A stretch of 64,000 bases of DNA from Blepharisma japonicum. Its lineage: Eukaryota > Ciliophora > Heterotrichea > Heterotrichida > Blepharismidae. Below, piece by piece: positions 61,621 to 64,000 of this stretch (the stretch's first letter is position 1; each line of letters opens with the position of its first letter). The notes below the pieces were generated by a model. It was not told where the DNA came from. It did no database searches and saw only the letters and a program-made list of their open reading frames with translations. The translations under genes were made by a program, and so were the position numbers. The DNA is taken from the NCBI GenBank assembly GCA_949751835.1, contig CATKHK010000062.1, positions 1 to 64,000 on the forward strand. Reading direction: 5' to 3'.

Positions 61621-64000
61621 ATGGCCCAGGTGACGGAAGTTGGCTCCCTGCGCTCGTTATATGTTAATGGGTTTGAACTAAACCAAATGAAGAAATTTCC
61701 ATCAAATTATGTTAGCACAACGAAATATAATATAATTACATTTCTACCACTTAGTCTTTTAGAGCAGTTTAAGAGACTTCCAAATGTATACTTTCTAATA
61801 ATTGCAGTATTACAATCAATTCCTCAGATCTCTGCATTAACTTCTTATACAGCAATTGCACCAATCTGCTTTGTTTTAGCAGTATCGATTATCCGTGATG
61901 GTTTTGAAGACTATTTAAGATATAAGGCAGACAAAGAAACGAATTCTACTGAGACAGGAATTTATTGTAATGGAAAATTTGAAAAGAAGCCTTTCAAAGA
62001 CATTGAAGTAGGTAATATTATTTGTATAGAAAAAGACGAAGCTTTCCCTTGTGATGTAGTAATGCTTTCGAATTCATCAGAAAATGGAATTGCTTATATA
62101 GAAACTTCAAGTCTTGATGGTGAAAAAGCTTTGAAACCTAGACTTGCTTTGCCTGTTACTATGAGCACTATTAAAAAAGACGAATTTATTCGAGTGTTTT
62201 CTCTGATTGAATGTGACCATCCTAATGCCAAAATTTATGAATTTAAAGGGACAATAGAATTCAACCGACAAAAACACCCAATTACAAAGGACAATTTGTT
62301 ATTGGCAGGAGCATTTTTGAGAAACACCAAATGGGCAATTGGAGTAGCGGTTTATACAGGAACAGAAACGAAACTTAGAATGAATTTAATGAAAAGAAGG
62401 TATAAACAAAGCCAGATTGAAAAAATTGTCAATAGATATATTGTTGGAATTTTAGCAATACAATTTTCATTGTGCTTTATACATGCTATTTTATCAGGAG
62501 TTTGGGCTAGCAAGTATGGAGATGATAGCCATTATTTAGATGGAAATACTTATAGCCCAGGACTTCAAGGATTTTTGACTTATTTTACGTACTTTTTACT
62601 GCTAAATACAATGCTACCTATCTCTCTTATAGTTTCTTTAGAAGTTTTGAAATTAATGCAAGGCTATTTTATGCAGCAAGATCTTTCAATGTATAGCGCT
62701 ATAAGAGATAGGCCTTGCAAAGTATCAGCTTTCAGTTTAAATGAAGAATTGGGTATGATTCAGCACATCTTTTCAGACAAAACTGGCACACTTACTCGTA
62801 ACCGTATGGAATTCAAATTTTGCACAGTAGGCAACAAAAGGTATGGTGAGCCAAAATTTTTACTTAGTCGGCATTTTACATCAGCAGTCTCCAAAGCTAC
62901 GAAAGAGTTAATTTTTACCTTTAAAACTAAAGATATAGAAAACGATTTGTTTTCTAGAGAAGAAAGCATCTCATTGGAATATCCTATAATCTGCGATAAT
63001 GGTAATGGAAAAGAAATGGTCTCAACTCAGCAGGAATTGCTTGATTTATTTATCAAATGCATGGCTTTATGCCATGAATGCTTGATTGAGAAAAAAGAAA
63101 ACGAAATTAATTATATTGGACAAAGCCCAGATGAAATAGTCCTAGTGGACTGTGCCCATAATATTGGGTACACTTATGCAAAGGTTAAGGCAAGCATTAT
63201 TGATCTGCACAAGACACCATTTGGGATGAATGACCAATTAGAACTAATACAGTTCGACAAAACTTGCACCCTAGAGTTTAGCTCTAGCCGACAAAGAAGC
63301 TCAGTCCTCGTTACTGATTTAAAGACAGGCAAGCATATTTTATTTACAAAAGGTGCCGATACTCGAATAATCCCAATGCTTTCATCAGAAAATTCTCGAG
63401 AATATTTAGAAAAAATTAATAAAGATTTATTAATGTTTTCTGAAAGAGGCTACCGAACCTTGGTTTTTACCTTTAAATATATTGATGATGAATATTTTGA
63501 AAATTGGAAATCAAGGTATGACAAAGCTTGCACTTTAATTGAAGGGAGAGAAGCAAAAGTTGAAGAATTATCAGAAGAAATTGAAAAAGACTTGTTTTTA
63601 TTAGGATGCACAGCTGTCGAAGATGCATTACAAGATGACGTCCCAGCGACTATTCAGGATTTATTGGCAGCTGGGATCAATATTTGGATGCTTACAGGAG
63701 ATAAGCTGGAAACTGCGGAAAATATTGGGAAGACTGCGTCGCTAATTGATGAAAACATGGAAGTTGGGAGATGTCCAAGAATGGAGCTTAAAAAATGCTA
63801 TAGAAATTTAAAAAAAATCCAAAAAATGTTCCTCAGTGTGAGAGGACAAAAAGAAACTGCCCTTGTGATAGAAGGAAACTGCTTGGATTTTGTGCTGTAC
63901 AATCCTAATGACCCTATAGCAAAAAAAGGCGCAGAATACGAAGATCTCGAAAAAGTAGCCAAAATAAAAGAACTATTCTTAGAAATATCATTGGGCTGCA
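61621..64000 (+). CDS. P4-type ATPase (phospholipid flippase), 3' part outside window
   Basis: 793 codons from ATG at 61621 run off the window without a stop. N-terminal FPSNYVSTTKYNIITFLPLS and LLEQFKRLPNVYFLIIAVLQ are the standard P4 start, followed by helices M1-M2. The phosphorylation motif DKTGTLT has its Asp at residue 386. IGQSPDEIVLVDCA and FTKGADTRIIPML are nucleotide-domain motifs; WMLTGDKLETAENIG is the P-domain signature. The actuator-domain loop reads SLDGEKALK: P4 enzymes normally have DGET, so the Thr is Lys here. P4 flippases move aminophospholipids to the cytosolic leaflet, usually with a CDC50 partner. Confidence 0.95.
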   Translation, partial: MAQVTEVGSLRSLYVNGFELNQMKKFPSNYVSTTKYNIITFLPLSLLEQFKRLPNVYFLIIAVLQSIPQISALTSYTAIAPICFVLAVSIIRDGFEDYLRYKADKETNSTETGIYCNGKFEKKPFKDIEVGNIICIEKDEAFPCDVVMLSNSSENGIAYIETSSLDGEKALKPRLALPVTMSTIKKDEFIRVFSLIECDHPNAKIYEFKGTIEFNRQKHPITKDNLLLAGAFLRNTKWAIGVAVYTGTETKLRMNLMKRRYKQSQIEKIVNRYIVGILAIQFSLCFIHAILSGVWASKYGDDSHYLDGNTYSPGLQGFLTYFTYFLLLNTMLPISLIVSLEVLKLMQGYFMQQDLSMYSAIRDRPCKVSAFSLNEELGMIQHIFSDKTGTLTRNRMEFKFCTVGNKRYGEPKFLLSRHFTSAVSKATKELIFTFKTKDIENDLFSREESISLEYPIICDNGNGKEMVSTQQELLDLFIKCMALCHECLIEKKENEINYIGQSPDEIVLVDCAHNIGYTYAKVKASIIDLHKTPFGMNDQLELIQFDKTCTLEFSSSRQRSSVLVTDLKTGKHILFTKGADTRIIPMLSSENSREYLEKINKDLLMFSERGYRTLVFTFKYIDDEYFENWKSRYDKACTLIEGREAKVEELSEEIEKDLFLLGCTAVEDALQDDVPATIQDLLAAGINIWMLTGDKLETAENIGKTASLIDENMEVGRCPRMELKKCYRNLKKIQKMFLSVRGQKETALVIEGNCLDFVLYNPNDPIAKKGAEYEDLEKVAKIKELFLEISLGC

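Noticed and set aside
1-64000. Telomeric repeats, CRISPR arrays, operons or bacterial insertion sequences
   Set aside because: None seen. Short same-strand gaps reflect compact eukaryotic genes with their own starts, and no tandem telomere-like repeats occur.

Overview
The window looks like macronuclear DNA of a heterotrich ciliate, most probably Blepharisma or a close relative. Four things point there. (1) Dense eukaryotic genes lie in AT-rich DNA with short intergenic gaps. (2) In-frame TGA falls exactly where conserved tryptophans are expected (kinase subdomain IX, the PHD finger, the PX domain), so UGA reads as Trp and only UAA (about nine in ten) and UAG end genes. (3) All ten introns I can place are exactly 15 nt. 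(4) Many genes encode cilium or basal-body proteins. All gene ends below assume UGA = Trp.

Layout. Positions 1-97 are the 3' end of a large-subunit rRNA gene, followed directly by ordinary protein genes. From 0.7 to 13.5 kb lie a catalytic-domain-only kinase, CPSF100, TCTP, a NudE-like protein, a divergent pair of ciliary genes (CCDC61/VFL3 and outer-arm docking subunit ODA1/DC2), dCMP deaminase fused to a nucleotide-kinase-like domain, and a C2-like/coiled-coil protein. From 13.5 to 14.6 kb is a gene-free stretch with decayed coding relics. From 14.6 to 40.5 kb lie an ABHD4/5-like hydrolase, an Acl4-like ribosome chaperone, a RING-H2 membrane protein, tRNA-Pro(CGG), a MUL1-like ligase, a triple-DM10 axonemal protein, an RIIa-type small protein, a cathepsin L-like protease, proteasome activator PA200/Blm10, MPDU1, IFT46, a PB1-PHD protein and NAC-beta.

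From 40.5 to 51.3 kb is the accessory part: an old gene fragment, a fossil retroviral-type integrase, and a segmental duplication (43.5-44.5 kb copies 48.2-49.2 kb). The source of the copy is a convergent pair: a secreted Ser/Thr-rich surface protein (with one frameshift) and a large membrane protein with the layout TM, extracellular sensor-like domain, TM, HAMP-like linker, TPR-like helices, and a VWA-like domain with a degenerate metal site. This pair is the best candidate for something undescribed.

From 51.7 kb to the end lie a Qa-SNARE, a K+-dependent-type H+-pyrophosphatase, a PX-BAR sorting nexin, a type I membrane protein with the same cysteine module near both ends, an AP-1 sigma adaptin, and the first 793 codons of a P4-type flippase that runs off the window.

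Working together: several products act in endomembrane traffic (syntaxin, sorting nexin, AP-1 sigma, flippase, proton-pumping pyrophosphatase), several build or maintain cilia (CCDC61, ODA1, IFT46, DM10 protein, RIIa protein, perhaps NudE), and the rest are housekeeping. There are no operons; genes are packed singly on both strands with short gaps.
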